Assembly (NCBI GenBank): GCA_954871525.1 | Contig: OX940867.1 | Location: 19,507,343-19,571,342, forward strand | DNA length: 64,000 nt | Direction: 5' to 3' | Source of the DNA: Parietaria judaica | Lineage: Eukaryota > Streptophyta > Magnoliopsida > Rosales > Urticaceae | Part shown: positions 19,548-30,248 of the stretch, piece by piece | How the letters are laid out: each line of letters starts with the position of its first letter | Numbering within the stretch: position 1 is the first letter of the stretch | The notes under the pieces: generated by a model | Told to the model about the DNA's origin: nothing | The model's database searches: none | What the model saw: the letters and a program-made list of their open reading frames with translations, nothing else | Program-made: the position numbers and the translations under genes

Positions 19548-22500
19548 ATGTTGGAACGAGAAGTAACTAGGCAATCAACCGATCGAGAAGAAACGTCATC
19601 ATCCGATGAAGAAGCTTTTGCTATTTAGTAGTATTGTTATTTTGTTTAAGGTCTTGTAATTCATTGAATCTACCTAGTATTTAAAATTGATAATTTATTA
19701 CTTTAATTGTTTCCGGTTCTTAATAAAGTTGATGAAGTAGAAAAATGTAGAAGAAAACTTAAAGGAGAAGGAAAAAGAAAAGTGAACCTCATGAAAAGAA
19801 TCACTATCTTAAAGCATAAGGGGGAAAAAATACTTATGAGATTTGATGGGAAAAAACAACCGGATGGAAGAGATGGTGATCTTTTAGCTAGTTGGATTGG
19901 TGTTCTTGCTCGGGAATTTGTTCCAATAACTATATGTGATTGGAGAATGAAGAGTTTAAAAAAGGTGAAACATAGGATATAGAATGAAATCCAACAAGCA
20001 TTTATTATTCCGAACGAGTACAAGCCTTTGTTATCTAGTGCCGGGGAATCGGCAAGATACATCCGGTATGATCTCTCTGTTGGACATATGTGTCCTTAAA
20101 CAATATATTTTTATCCATTTGTAAAAGATTATGACAAGTCGTTGAATAAAGATGATGCTTATTATGATAATCTTATTATAGTTTCTGGTAAAGTAAAATA
20201 GAATGTTTGATCCTTAGTTCATAAAGGATGCAATTATGAATTATTATCACAACAGAGTCAATGTGAAGAAGAATTAATAATCATAATAAATGAACTTAAA
20301 ATGTCCGTGACCTGATTAACTGGGTGGGAGCCCATTAACGTACAAGGTCATTAATGTGACTAAGTGACAATCCTATTCTGGATTTTTGTGTGTGTCACAC
20401 TCACTAGAAGTGCATTAAGTATGAAGTGTCTTCATACTGGACTGGACCTGACTTAAACTCCGGAAGTTATCATATAAGACCGTCACTGATAACTTGGAGT
20501 TGAGTCACTAGTAGATGATCAAATGGATATTCGATCTAAGTCCTGAGTGGTCTTGAGTCCGAGCTGCTGGCTTGATTGTTTTTTGATTTAACCGTTAAAG
20601 AACACAATATATTACCGTTGTTCCCAACACTATTATTTTGGGAGCATGATAGTCAGCAGTAAGGGTAGCTTGGTCATAGACATGGGCATCACACAACTCT
20701 CTTCAGAGTCATGATGATTCCCTTGATTGTCGGTGGTGAGAAGTGAGAGGTAGCCGTGCGCAACTTATGAATCGAAACCATAAGTGGGTCACTCATAATA
20801 TTACTGACTGAGTCCAGGATGAAAATGCAATGAGGGGCATAACGGTAGAAACCGCCTGCTCGTGTGTGGATCATCAAGTGAAAGATCAATAACCCGAATT
20901 TGATTGTATCAATGGACACCCTGCTGTTATAAAGGGAATAATATATACCATATCACTAAAGAGTACAGCCTCGGGTCTATAGTGGAATCACTTCGAGGTT
21001 TGACGAACAACTAGCAGTTCTTTGGAGCTTAAGTGATACGGGTCCATGGTTCCCAGGATAGCTCCGTAACGGATGATACGTACGTGATAAATACATTGAA
21101 ATGTTTTTAAGATCATTTGTCAAGACTCATAAAACTGATGTCTGTGACAGACATCAGATAGTTTTATCAGTAGCGTGGCAAAAGTACCATATCTTGGTAA
21201 CCGAAATTAACTGACAAAATAAAGTAGAATTTGAATTTTCTGTCAACATGAAAGTTGTTGGAAATTAAATTCTAAGCAAATTTTCTTTTGGAACCGAGTC
21301 GTTTCGATGTACGGTTTGTGATTTAGAGAATTTCTAAGTTTGTGATCGTTTCGGTAAACTATGAAATTAAATCACATGTCACGAATTTAAATGATGGTGT
21401 GTCACCATGACATTTAAATGTGTGATATTGAGATCAGAGAATATTAATGTAATTTAATTATTCGAATTCTATTATTAATGTATAATTAATAATTATTCAA
21501 TAATTAATAGATTTATATTAATATGAAAATAATATATTTTAATATATTATATTGTGTAGAAATCGAATTGGGCTTTAGAATATGGATCCATTCATATTCG
21601 AATGGATAGACTTTAGTCTTTCCATAATTGCGGCAAAAGTGCCAAAAGTTTTGGTACTTGAGAAAAACCCTAAAATCAATTTAATCCATTGGATCGGTTA
21701 TGATTTAATACCCACCGTTGGATTAGGATATTGATGAATTCAAAATTAATAACTTGATGATCAAGTTTCATTTTTCGAAATTGATTAATTAATTATGTCC
21801 GTTAGATTGGTCTAAGATTTAATCTTTACCGTCGGATGTGAAATTAATTAATTATATATATTTATATTATTTTTCGAATTATGGTTATGGATAAATTCGA
21901 AATTGTTTTTTATTAAATCTTTTATATTTAATTTTATCCTAAACTAATTTGATCCATTAGATCGGTTTAAAGATTTATCTCAACCGTTGGATCTAGATAA
22001 TGATAATTCAAATTTTAATATATATATATATATAATTCGAATTTATAAAGATAAGATGATATGATTGGATTTTGATTTTATCCTAATCTTTCTTATTTAA
22101 TTAAATCCCTAATTAATTATATCCATTGGATTTAGATGAGATTAAATCTGGACCATTGGATTGAGATAATTAATTATATTTAATATATTAAATTCAAAAA
22201 TAAGAGAGGGAATTTCTCCAATTCGGTTACGGTTTGAGCCTATAAATAGGAGGCTCATTCTACACATTTTACACACCTTTCCCCAGAGAAAAATTCAAAC
22301 TCTCCCTCTCCCTTAGGGTCTGCGAATTTTCTCTCTGATCTCTCTTTCTGGTTCGGCTTAAGAGACTTAGTTCTCCGGAAGCTTAAAAAGAACCATCAGT
22401 TTAAATTTTGCGACGGAGTCCTGCCGGCGAAGCCCACAGTTCGGTACGAGGATTCCAGGAGAATATCCCGGATGATCACGGGAGTTTCCCTCAGCACCGG

Positions 22501-25450
22501 CGGAGCCATGCCCGATTCAGAATGCGCAGCCGGAAGTCGTCATTAAAGGTACGGCCTTATGCATTGGGTTAATAAATGCAACCATTTACTACTTTCTATT
22601 TATTTCCTATTATGACTAGATTATTAATAATGATTTATGAATATTAAATTACATAATATTTATCAGATCTTGTTAAATGGTTATTATCCGATATCCGGAC
22701 CGTTGCACGGATAACAAGTGTTTTCCACTTTAAATTAATTTTTTAAATGTTACCCGGATGGTTCGGAAGTATAATTCGTGATAATTTTCATGGAATCCGA
22801 GACGTGATTCCCAACACTCTCTTACCCTATTCAAGAAAGATCCGAATGATAAAAGAATCTTCGAGCGACCGGATATTGTTAAGAAGTATTACACGAGCAT
22901 CACGGACGAACATTGGAAGGAGTTTGTTAATATTAGATTAAGTGATGAGTTCAAAGAAGTCTTGGATCAAAACAAAGCTAATAGGGCTCTCATTGAGTAC
23001 CCCTATAGATCGGGTCGAAACAGATATCGGAAGCTCGATCAAATGCTAGTAAGAGTTTTAATTTTATATTTTAAATTTAATCTATTGTCTATAATTGAAT
23101 AACATTTTCTTTTGTTTCGTAGTATGAACAAAATGGTATATGGGCGACAAGTTCGGAACTTTGGATCGAAATGAGGCATAAAGAGGATGGTTCATTAAAG
23201 GATCCAAATCTAGAGCCTATTGTGAATAAAATAGTAAGTGCAATGAGTTTATTTTATATAGTTATATATAAATTATCTTGATGTTATTTGTATATTATTG
23301 ACTTAAATATTTGTAATAATTCATTTTGTTTTTAGATTGAATGTACCACTCAAGTGGTGGACGACGATGAGGAAGACGATATTTTGACAAGAGCTTTGGG
23401 GAAGAAAGAACATCCCGGACGAGTTCGGGGACAATCCAAATACGTCTCAAAGTGAGCATGTTACAAAGAAGCCAAAGACTCAACGAATCCCCTCGTTTAA
23501 AGATATGAAAGTCAAGTCGGAAGCGAGAGATGCAGATTTCGAGGAATGGAAGGTTAAAGTGGAACAAATGATCCAAGGATCATCTTCAAGAAATCTTCAA
23601 GGTAGTAATGAACCATTTGATGCGCATAGTCCGGTAAGTCAACCTCTTGCTCCTTCAGCACCGATTGAATTGAATTTTGATGACGATCGTACTCCCGCAA
23701 CAAAGGCTAAGGGCAAAGATTTTATTTCGAAAGGACAGAGTCTAGGGAGTAACGAGCCTTGTGATGTGCAAAGTCCGGGAAGGCCACCGTTTACTCCCGT
23801 AGCGCCGGTTGATGTGCAACTTTATGAAGGTCAAATTCCCGCGAAAAAGTCTAAGCGTAAAGCGTTCCTTTCGAAAGGACCGAATAAAGGGAATATCAAA
23901 TCTTTTAATGTGCAAAGTCGCGCTAGTCAACCGATTGCTCCCTCACCGGAGCTTGCGAACGTTCAAATTCTCGCTAAAAAGGCAAAGAGCTCGCCTTTGG
24001 TTTCAAAAGGACCTATTGTAGGTATTGGCGGAACTTCCGCGATTGATCCGGCGTCGTCTATTCCAAACACGCCCATTTGATTTAATGATGGTGTTGATTG
24101 TCTTCTTTTTTCGGAGGGAATCGTTGAGCACGTCGCAACCGGGAAGGTGTTCCTAAAAAATGGAGAGGTTGGCGACAAAATTCACAACATACCGTTGGAT
24201 AGAGATCATCGTCAGGTGTTAGTAGAAGTGTCGATGTCTAAAGACCCTATTCCTCTCTCGGTATCGGTTCAATGGATCGAAACCATTGATGACGCGGTGG
24301 GGACCTTTGTGCCTTGGCCAGTGTCCCTTATTGAAGAATTAAACTCCAAAGGTAATCAACCTCCCAAACCTAAGCCCAAAAATATAGCCAAAAGTTCTTA
24401 TTACAATGAAGTGGCACAAAAGATTAACTTGAACCTTGTTCATCCCGGATTGAGAGCGTTAGCGTCTTATGCAAACGACTATATGCTTGCAAAGGGAAAA
24501 AAATAGTAGTTGAGCTTGATAAAAGTTTGTGTGATTTCACTCCGTTGTTGAATTTCGATGATACACGTGAATTTCTCTTCTCTCAAGACTTGACCGTACT
24601 ATAGATAATGATTTGTCAAAAGTATGTTTCCATTTTCATTTGCGATTTCTTAATTATTAAATATATGAATTATTGATTCATTTGTTATACATTAATTATT
24701 GTTATTTTTATTTGTAGTTATTTGCTAGAAAATCACCTTCGCAATACGGACACTTACGGTTTTCTTCTGCCATATGAAGACATCGGGTTCAACACAAAAA
24801 TAAGAGATGCTAAGAAAAATGCATTAAAACTTGATGTTGATCGATACTACAAACTTATACAAAATTGCAAGAATGGCAAAAGATGGTTAAGGCCTTACAA
24901 TAGCCGTCACCATTGGATTCTTCTTGTTTTTAACCCTTGGAAGGCTACCGTAGCAAAGTTTGATTCTCTCCCCAATTCAAGCGGTTTAAATAACAACTTA
25001 GAGCAATTTTTTCAAGAGTAAGTATTCTAAAACATAATCATTTTTATGTTTATCGATGATATCTTTTTAACTCAAGTTATTTGAATTCTTTATTTTTTTT
25101 GGGTAGTATTGAAGACATATTCAAGGTCAATCACGAAACCGGCCTCATGTCCCAATCAGTGATAAAATCGATGAATTCAAAAGGATGTCCGAAACAACCG
25201 GGAAATCATGAATGCGGATACTAAGTCATGAAGTTCATGCACGACGTTCTGAGAAATGGTATGAATTTTGTTGATAGCAAATTTAATTATAGTGTAAGCG
25301 AAATAGATGAATTGAATGTAGATTTAGGTATGTATGTGCTATCAAAGTTTGCTAACTTGACGATGAAGATTAGAACATATTTTGGATTTGCTTGTTTATA
25401 TTTGGACGGTGAATTTTGTATGGTGGATTATATGTTTTGTATGTATCGAT
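19548..25450 (+). pseudogene. Second CACTA gene: tnp1/En-Spm-like protein with C-terminal Ulp1 protease, interrupted by a solo LTR
   Basis: Fragments in order: possible first exon 19548-19628; 19707-20077 (PDGRDGDLLASWIGVLARE, with TAG at 19980); solo LTR 20078-22816; 22822-23048 (FERPDIVKKYYTS, HWKEFVNIRLSDEF) and 23123-23233, matching the plant Ptta/En/Spm transposase family; 23335-24080 (EHPGRVRG, then a lysine/proline-rich part with three degenerate repeats); 24081-24506 (DUF8039-like, AVGTFVPWPVSLI). Ulp1 protease part (C48): 24720-25020 with HHWILLVF and FDSL, then 25109-25326 with CPKQPGNHECGY. The H, D, Q and C residues are all present, but TAA follows directly after ECGY. A frameshift near 23440, a TGA at 24078 and stops at 24504 also break it. 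Introns have GT-AG ends. Similar fusions are known in plant CACTA elements. Confidence 0.75.
20078..22816 (+). mobile_element. Solo LTR, family 1 copy I (probably Ty1/copia), in the second CACTA gene
   Basis: It begins TGTTGGACATATG and ends CCCAACA, with the 5-bp target duplication CTCTC at 20073-20077 and 22817-22821. A TATA box (TATAAATAGG, 22241) directs plus-strand transcription; the R/U5 part follows with gcgacggagtcctgccggcg. U3 holds four degenerate units of about 120-170 bp built around tccattggatcgg...gattaaatc...ccgttggat (from about 21677, 21800, 21948 and 22117). No gag-pol, primer site or second LTR is inside, so it is the product of LTR-LTR recombination. The ORF at 20689-20919 (minus) is also found in copy II and is a chance frame of the LTR. 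TGTTGG...CCAACA ends suggest copia; this is not proven. Confidence 0.85.
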
Positions 25451-25639
25451 GATATAATCTTTAACCGATGATATTTTAGTGTATTAGTATTTTGTATTAA
25501 TGCTTTTAATTAAAAAATTTAATTTATATTTTATTTAATAAAATATAAATTATTAATTACAGGTTCTATCGGTAATAGAAAGAGGTCAACAACGCTTAAA
25601 AACCATCGCCCAAAACAACTAAAAACCATTCCGGAATAT

Positions 25640-26060
25640 AGTTTATGCCGCAGCTTGCTGTCAACACGCCGCGGCTTTATAATACGTACGATGGTTAATT
25701 CCGTCGATGGTAATAGAATAACGCCGCGGCTTTCATGACACAATGCCGCGGCATACATGACCCTATGCTGCGGCATGTATTTACAAGCCGAGACTTATTT
25801 TAGACATTTCGAAAACACACGCCGCGGCGTGGTTAGGTCATGCCAAGGCGTTTGAAAGTGCCGAAATGTCTAAAATAAGCCTCGGCTTGTAAATACATGC
25901 CGCAGTGTGGTTAGGTCATGCCGTGGCGTAAATCCACAAAGCCGCGGCGTGTTTATGTCTCTGACATCAAAACTAACAACGAAAATATTACGTTGTTCAT
26001 TCGTTTCTACCCGCGGCCTGTTTGATTTAACGCCGCGGCGTGTTTGCGTTCGAACCACGG
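25640..26060. repeat. Palindrome cluster D, right subterminal region of the CACTA element
   Basis: GCCGCGGC and relatives occur about fourteen times up to 120 bp from the terminus, the classical place for transposase-binding repeats. It also contains the long inverted repeat listed separately. Confidence 0.8.
25768..25905. repeat. 44-bp inverted repeat in the right subterminal region
   Basis: Arms 25768-25811 and 25862-25905 are inverted complements with one mismatch, separated by 50 bp. Each arm carries a GCNGCGGC-type and a GCCGAGGC/GCCGAGAC motif; the loop has GCCGCGGC and GCCAAGGC. Confidence 0.88.
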
Positions 26061-26180
26061 ATAATTCCGTTGTAGGAAATTATTCTCAACCATGGAAATA
26101 ATTCTATGGTTGGAACTTACTACCATGCTGGATTGTACCATGGTTTAGAACCATGGTTGAAACCCGGATTTGTACTAGTG
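26061..26180 (+). repeat. Right terminal region and terminus of the CACTA element
   Basis: The last 120 bp repeat the word ACCATGG with flanks (aaccatgg, accatggttt, aaccatggttg) and end TTTGTACTAGTG. Read inward on the other strand it begins CACTAGTACAAATCC. Satellite sequence follows without a gap. Confidence 0.8.
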
Positions 26181-27462
26181 TCATGTTTTGTTTAAAATAT
26201 CATTTAATTAGGGTTCTTTCGCGTAAAATGGGAAAAAGACTCAGTTTTTATTTGGAGCAAGCATTAATTGTTGAAACTCTGCTTTAAGAGAGCTCTGAAA
26301 TCTTTTAATGCCAAAACTAACCCAATTTATAATAATACCACCCTAATGAAGGCCTAGACACTCAAATTTAATCAAGAACGCATCGTGTTTGCTCTCGTAA
26401 GAAAACCAATTTTTAACATTTTTCGGTAATTATTTTAACCCGTTAAACATTTGATATAGAAACTACGAGATAGTGCTTCTCTATTTAGGGATTAAAATGA
26501 GTAAATATGATACAATTACACATTATTAAGCATTTTGAAGATCATTTTTTGTTTAAAATATCGTTTAATTAGGGTTCTTTCGCTTAAAATGGGAAAAGGA
26601 CTCAGTTTTTTTTGGAGAACGCATTAACTGTTGAAACTCTGTTTTAAGAGAGTTCCGAAATATTTTAATGCCAAAAATAACCCAATTTATAATAATACCA
26701 CCCTAATGAAGGTCTAGAAACTCAAATTTCATCAAGAGCGCATCGTGTTTCCTCTCTTAAGAAAACCAATTTTTAACATTTTTCGGTAATTATTTTAACC
26801 TGTTAAAATTTATATCTAGAAACTACGAGATAGTGCTTCTCTATTTAGGGATTAAAATGAGTAAATATGATACAATTACACATTATTAAGCATTTTGAAG
26901 ATCATGTTTTGTTTAAAATATCGTTTAATTAGGGTTCTTTCGCGTAAATGGGAAAAAGAGTCTGTTTTTTTTGGAGCACGCATAAATTGTTGAAACTGGG
27001 TTTTAAAAGAGCTCCAAAAACATTAATGCCAAAACTAACCCAAATTATAATACTACCACCCTAATAATGATCTAGCAACTCAAATTTCATCAATAACGTA
27101 TCTTATTTGGGCTCGTAAGTAAACTAATTTTTAACACTTTTCTGTAATGATTTGACCCGTAACAGCTTGATGCAGAAATTACGAGATAGGGCTTTGCTAT
27201 TTAGGGATTAAAATAACTAAATGTGATACAATTACACATTATTAAGCATTTCTAAGTTCATGTTTTGTCTAAAATATCGTTTAATTAGGGTTCTTTCGCG
27301 TAAAACATGAAAAAGACTATTTTTTTAGCACGCATTAATTATTGAAACTGGGTTTTAAAAGAGCTCCAAAATCTTTTAATGCCAAAACTAACCCAATTTA
27401 TGATAATACCACCCTAATGAAGGTCTAGAAACTCAAATTTCATCAAGAACGCATCGTGTTTG
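26181..27462. repeat. Satellite array, border segment left of solo LTR II
   Basis: About 3.6 monomers of 356-361 bp. The anchor word GGGTTCTTTCGCG starts at 26211, 26572, 26932 and 27288. Monomers differ clearly from each other, the most divergent part of the array. It starts mid-monomer at the CACTA insertion (satellite consensus ...gaagatcatgttttg). Confidence 0.95.
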
Positions 27463-30248
27463 TGTTGGACATATGTGTCCTTAAACAAGATATTTTATCC
27501 ATTTGTAAAAGATTATGATATGTCATTGAATAAAGATAATACTTATTATGTTAATCTTATTATAGTTTCTGGTAGAGTAAAATAGAATGTTTGTTTGCTT
27601 AGTTCATAAAGGATGCAATTATGTTATTATTATCACAACAGAGTCAATGTGAGGAAGAATTAATAATCATAATAAATGAACTTAAAATGTCCGCGACGTG
27701 ATTAACTGGGTGGGAGCCCATTAATCATATAAGGTCATTAATGTGACTAAGTGACAATCCTATTCTGGATTTTGTGTATGTCACACTAACTAGAAGTGCA
27801 TTAAGTATGAGGTGTCTTCATACTGGACTAGACCTGACTTAAACTCCGGAAGTTATCATATAAGACCGTCACTGATAACTTGGAGTTGAGTCACTAGTTG
27901 ATGATCAAATGGATATTCGATCTAAGTCCTGAGTGATCTTGAGTCCGAGCTGCTGGCTTGATTGTTCTTTGATTTAACCGTTAAAGAACACGAAATATTA
28001 CTGTTGTTCCCAACACTATTATTTTGGGAACATGATAGTCAGCAGTAAGGGTAGCTTGGTCATAGACATGGGCATCACACAACTCTCTTCAGAGTGATGA
28101 TGATTCCCTTGATTGTCGGTGGTGAGAAGTGAGAGGTACCCGTGCGCAACTTATGAATCGAAACCATAAGTGGGTTACTCATAATATTACTGACTGAGTC
28201 AAGGTTGAAAATGCAATGAGGGGCATAACGGTAGAAACCGCCTGCTCGTGTGTGGATCATCAAGTGAAAGATCAATAACCCGAATTTGATTGTATCAATG
28301 GACACCCTGCTGTTATAAAGGGAATAATATATACCGTATCACTAAAGAGTGCAGCCTGGGTCTATAGTGGAAACACTTCGAGGTTTGACGAACAACTAGC
28401 AGTTCGTTGGAGCTTAAGTGATACGGGTCCATGGTCCTCAGGATAGCTCTGTAACGGATGATACGTACGTGATTAAAATACATTCTGGATAATGTTTAAT
28501 CATTTGGCTTGACTTATAAAACTGAAAGGTCTGTGGCAGACGTCAGATAGTTTTATCGTCAGCGTGGCAAAAGTACCATATCTTGGTACAAGAAATTAAC
28601 TGATAAATGAAATTTATAATTTATATTTTCTATCAGCACCATGTTGTTGGAAATTAAATTCTAAGCTACTTTGCTTTTTGAACCAAGTCATTTCCACTTA
28701 CGGTTAGTGATTTATGGATTTTCTAAGTTTATGATCGGTTCGATAAACTATGAAATTAAATCACATGTCACGAATTTAAATGATGGTGTGGCACCATGAC
28801 ATTTTAATGTGTGATATTGAGATCATGAATTATTAATATCTTATTAATAATTAATTAATAATTAATAGATTTATATTAATAATAATAATATATATTTAAT
28901 TATATATATTACATGTGTAAATCGATGTGGGCTTACATGACCTAGCCCACACGAGTTTGACCTAGCTAAGGGTTTGAAATTTGCGGCATAAGTACCTAAA
29001 GTTTGGTACTGTGGCAAAAACCCTAAAATCAATCTTATCCTTTAGATCGGAGATGATTTAATATCAATCGTAGGATTAAGATGATTAATTTTTGACCTAA
29101 CCCTAATTCGAAAATAGTAGCTTGGTGACCAAGCTTAGGGTTTTCGAATTTGACCTAATTAATTGTATCCGTTAGATCGGTTTAAGATTTAATCTTTACC
29201 GTCGGATTGGAAATTAATTAATATATATATTTTCGAAGATAATGATGAAGATAAAATCGAATTAGGCTTTTACCAAGTCTTAGAATATTTGATTTTTATC
29301 CAAAATTAATTTGATCCATTAGATCGGTCTAAGATTAATCTAAGCCGTTGGATCTAGATAATTAATTTCGAAATTATCATTATTATATATATATATTTCG
29401 AAATTAAGATAAGTAGATAAGATTGGTTTACCAAGTCTTTCTTATTTAATTAAATCCCTAATTAATTATATCCATTGGATTTAGATAAGATTAAATCTAA
29501 ACCTTTGGATTATGATAATTAATTATATTTAATAATAATTTTCGAAATTAGATATATATATAAATATTTGAATTATATTTAAATAAGAAGATAAGATTGA
29601 TTTTTGTATTTATCAAGTCTTTCTTATTTAATTAAATACAAGTTTAATTACAATCATTGGATCTAGATGAGATTAAATCTCAACCATTGGATTAGAATAA
29701 TTAAAGTATTTAAATATATATAAAATTCAAATTTAGGAGTGAAAATCTCTAATTCGGTTACGGGCCAAGTCTATAAATAGGGAGCTCATTTACAACATTT
29801 TTCACACCTTCCCCAGAGCAAAAACTCGAGCTCTCCCTCTCTCTCTAGGGTCTGCGAGTTTTCTGCCTCTGATCTCTTTTCTGGTTCGGCTTAGGAGACT
29901 ATTTCTCTGGAAGCTTCAAAACAACCTCAGTTAAATTTTGCGACGGAGTCCTGCCGGCGAAGCCCACGCTTCGGTACGAGGAATCCAGGAGAATATCCTG
30001 GAAGATCACGGGTGTTTCCCTCAGAGTCCTGCCGAACATCAGAGTCCGCAGTCAGAAACGTCAGTTGAGGTACGACCTTATGCATTGGGTTAATAAATAC
30101 AAACATTTACTGCTTTCTATTTATTTATTATATTTCGACTATGATATTAATAATGAGTTGTGAATATTAAATATGAAATATTTATCGGATCTTGTTAAAA
30201 TGGTTATTACCCGATATCCGTGCCGTTGCGATAACAAGTTTTCCAACA
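27463..30248 (+). mobile_element. Solo LTR, family 1 copy II, in the satellite array
   Basis: It starts TGTTGGACATATG and ends TTTTCCAACA; the target duplication GTTTG is at 27458-27462 and 30249-30253. The satellite monomer resumes exactly where it stopped, so this is a clean insertion. It has the same sequence order as copy I, with TATAAATAG at 29772, but it ends soon after ataacaagttttcc, while copy I continues for about 75 bp before its end. No coding sequence. Confidence 0.92.

Larger units (their letters stand above)
1..26180 (+). mobile_element. Right-hand part of a very large CACTA (En/Spm) DNA transposon, nested and inactive
   Basis: The right end is visible: the sequence ends ...TTTGTACTAGTG at 26180, which on the other strand reads CACTAGTACAAA, the CACTA-type terminus. 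The next base is satellite DNA in register with the array, and the satellite TCA at 26181-26183 is the expected 3-bp target duplication. A tnp2 transposase gene and a tnp1/Ulp1-type gene, both on the plus strand, confirm the superfamily. No matching left terminus was found, so the element begins before base 1 and spans at least 26 kb including about 14 kb of inserted retroelements. All its genes carry stops or frameshifts. That 1-2200 belongs to the same element rather than to an older, abutting CACTA is an inference: it repeats parts of 13.3-14.2 kb and 19.36 kb. Confidence 0.75.

Noticed and set aside
20689..28305. Similar 76-codon ORFs on the minus strand at 20689-20919 and 28075-28305
   Set aside because: They sit at the same position in two copies of one solo LTR, so their similarity follows from LTR homology and is no evidence for a gene.
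27463..30248. Complete non-autonomous LTR element rather than a solo LTR
   Set aside because: No internal pair of direct repeats starting with TGTTGG, no primer-binding site after a first LTR and only one TATA-type promoter; a single LTR explains it.
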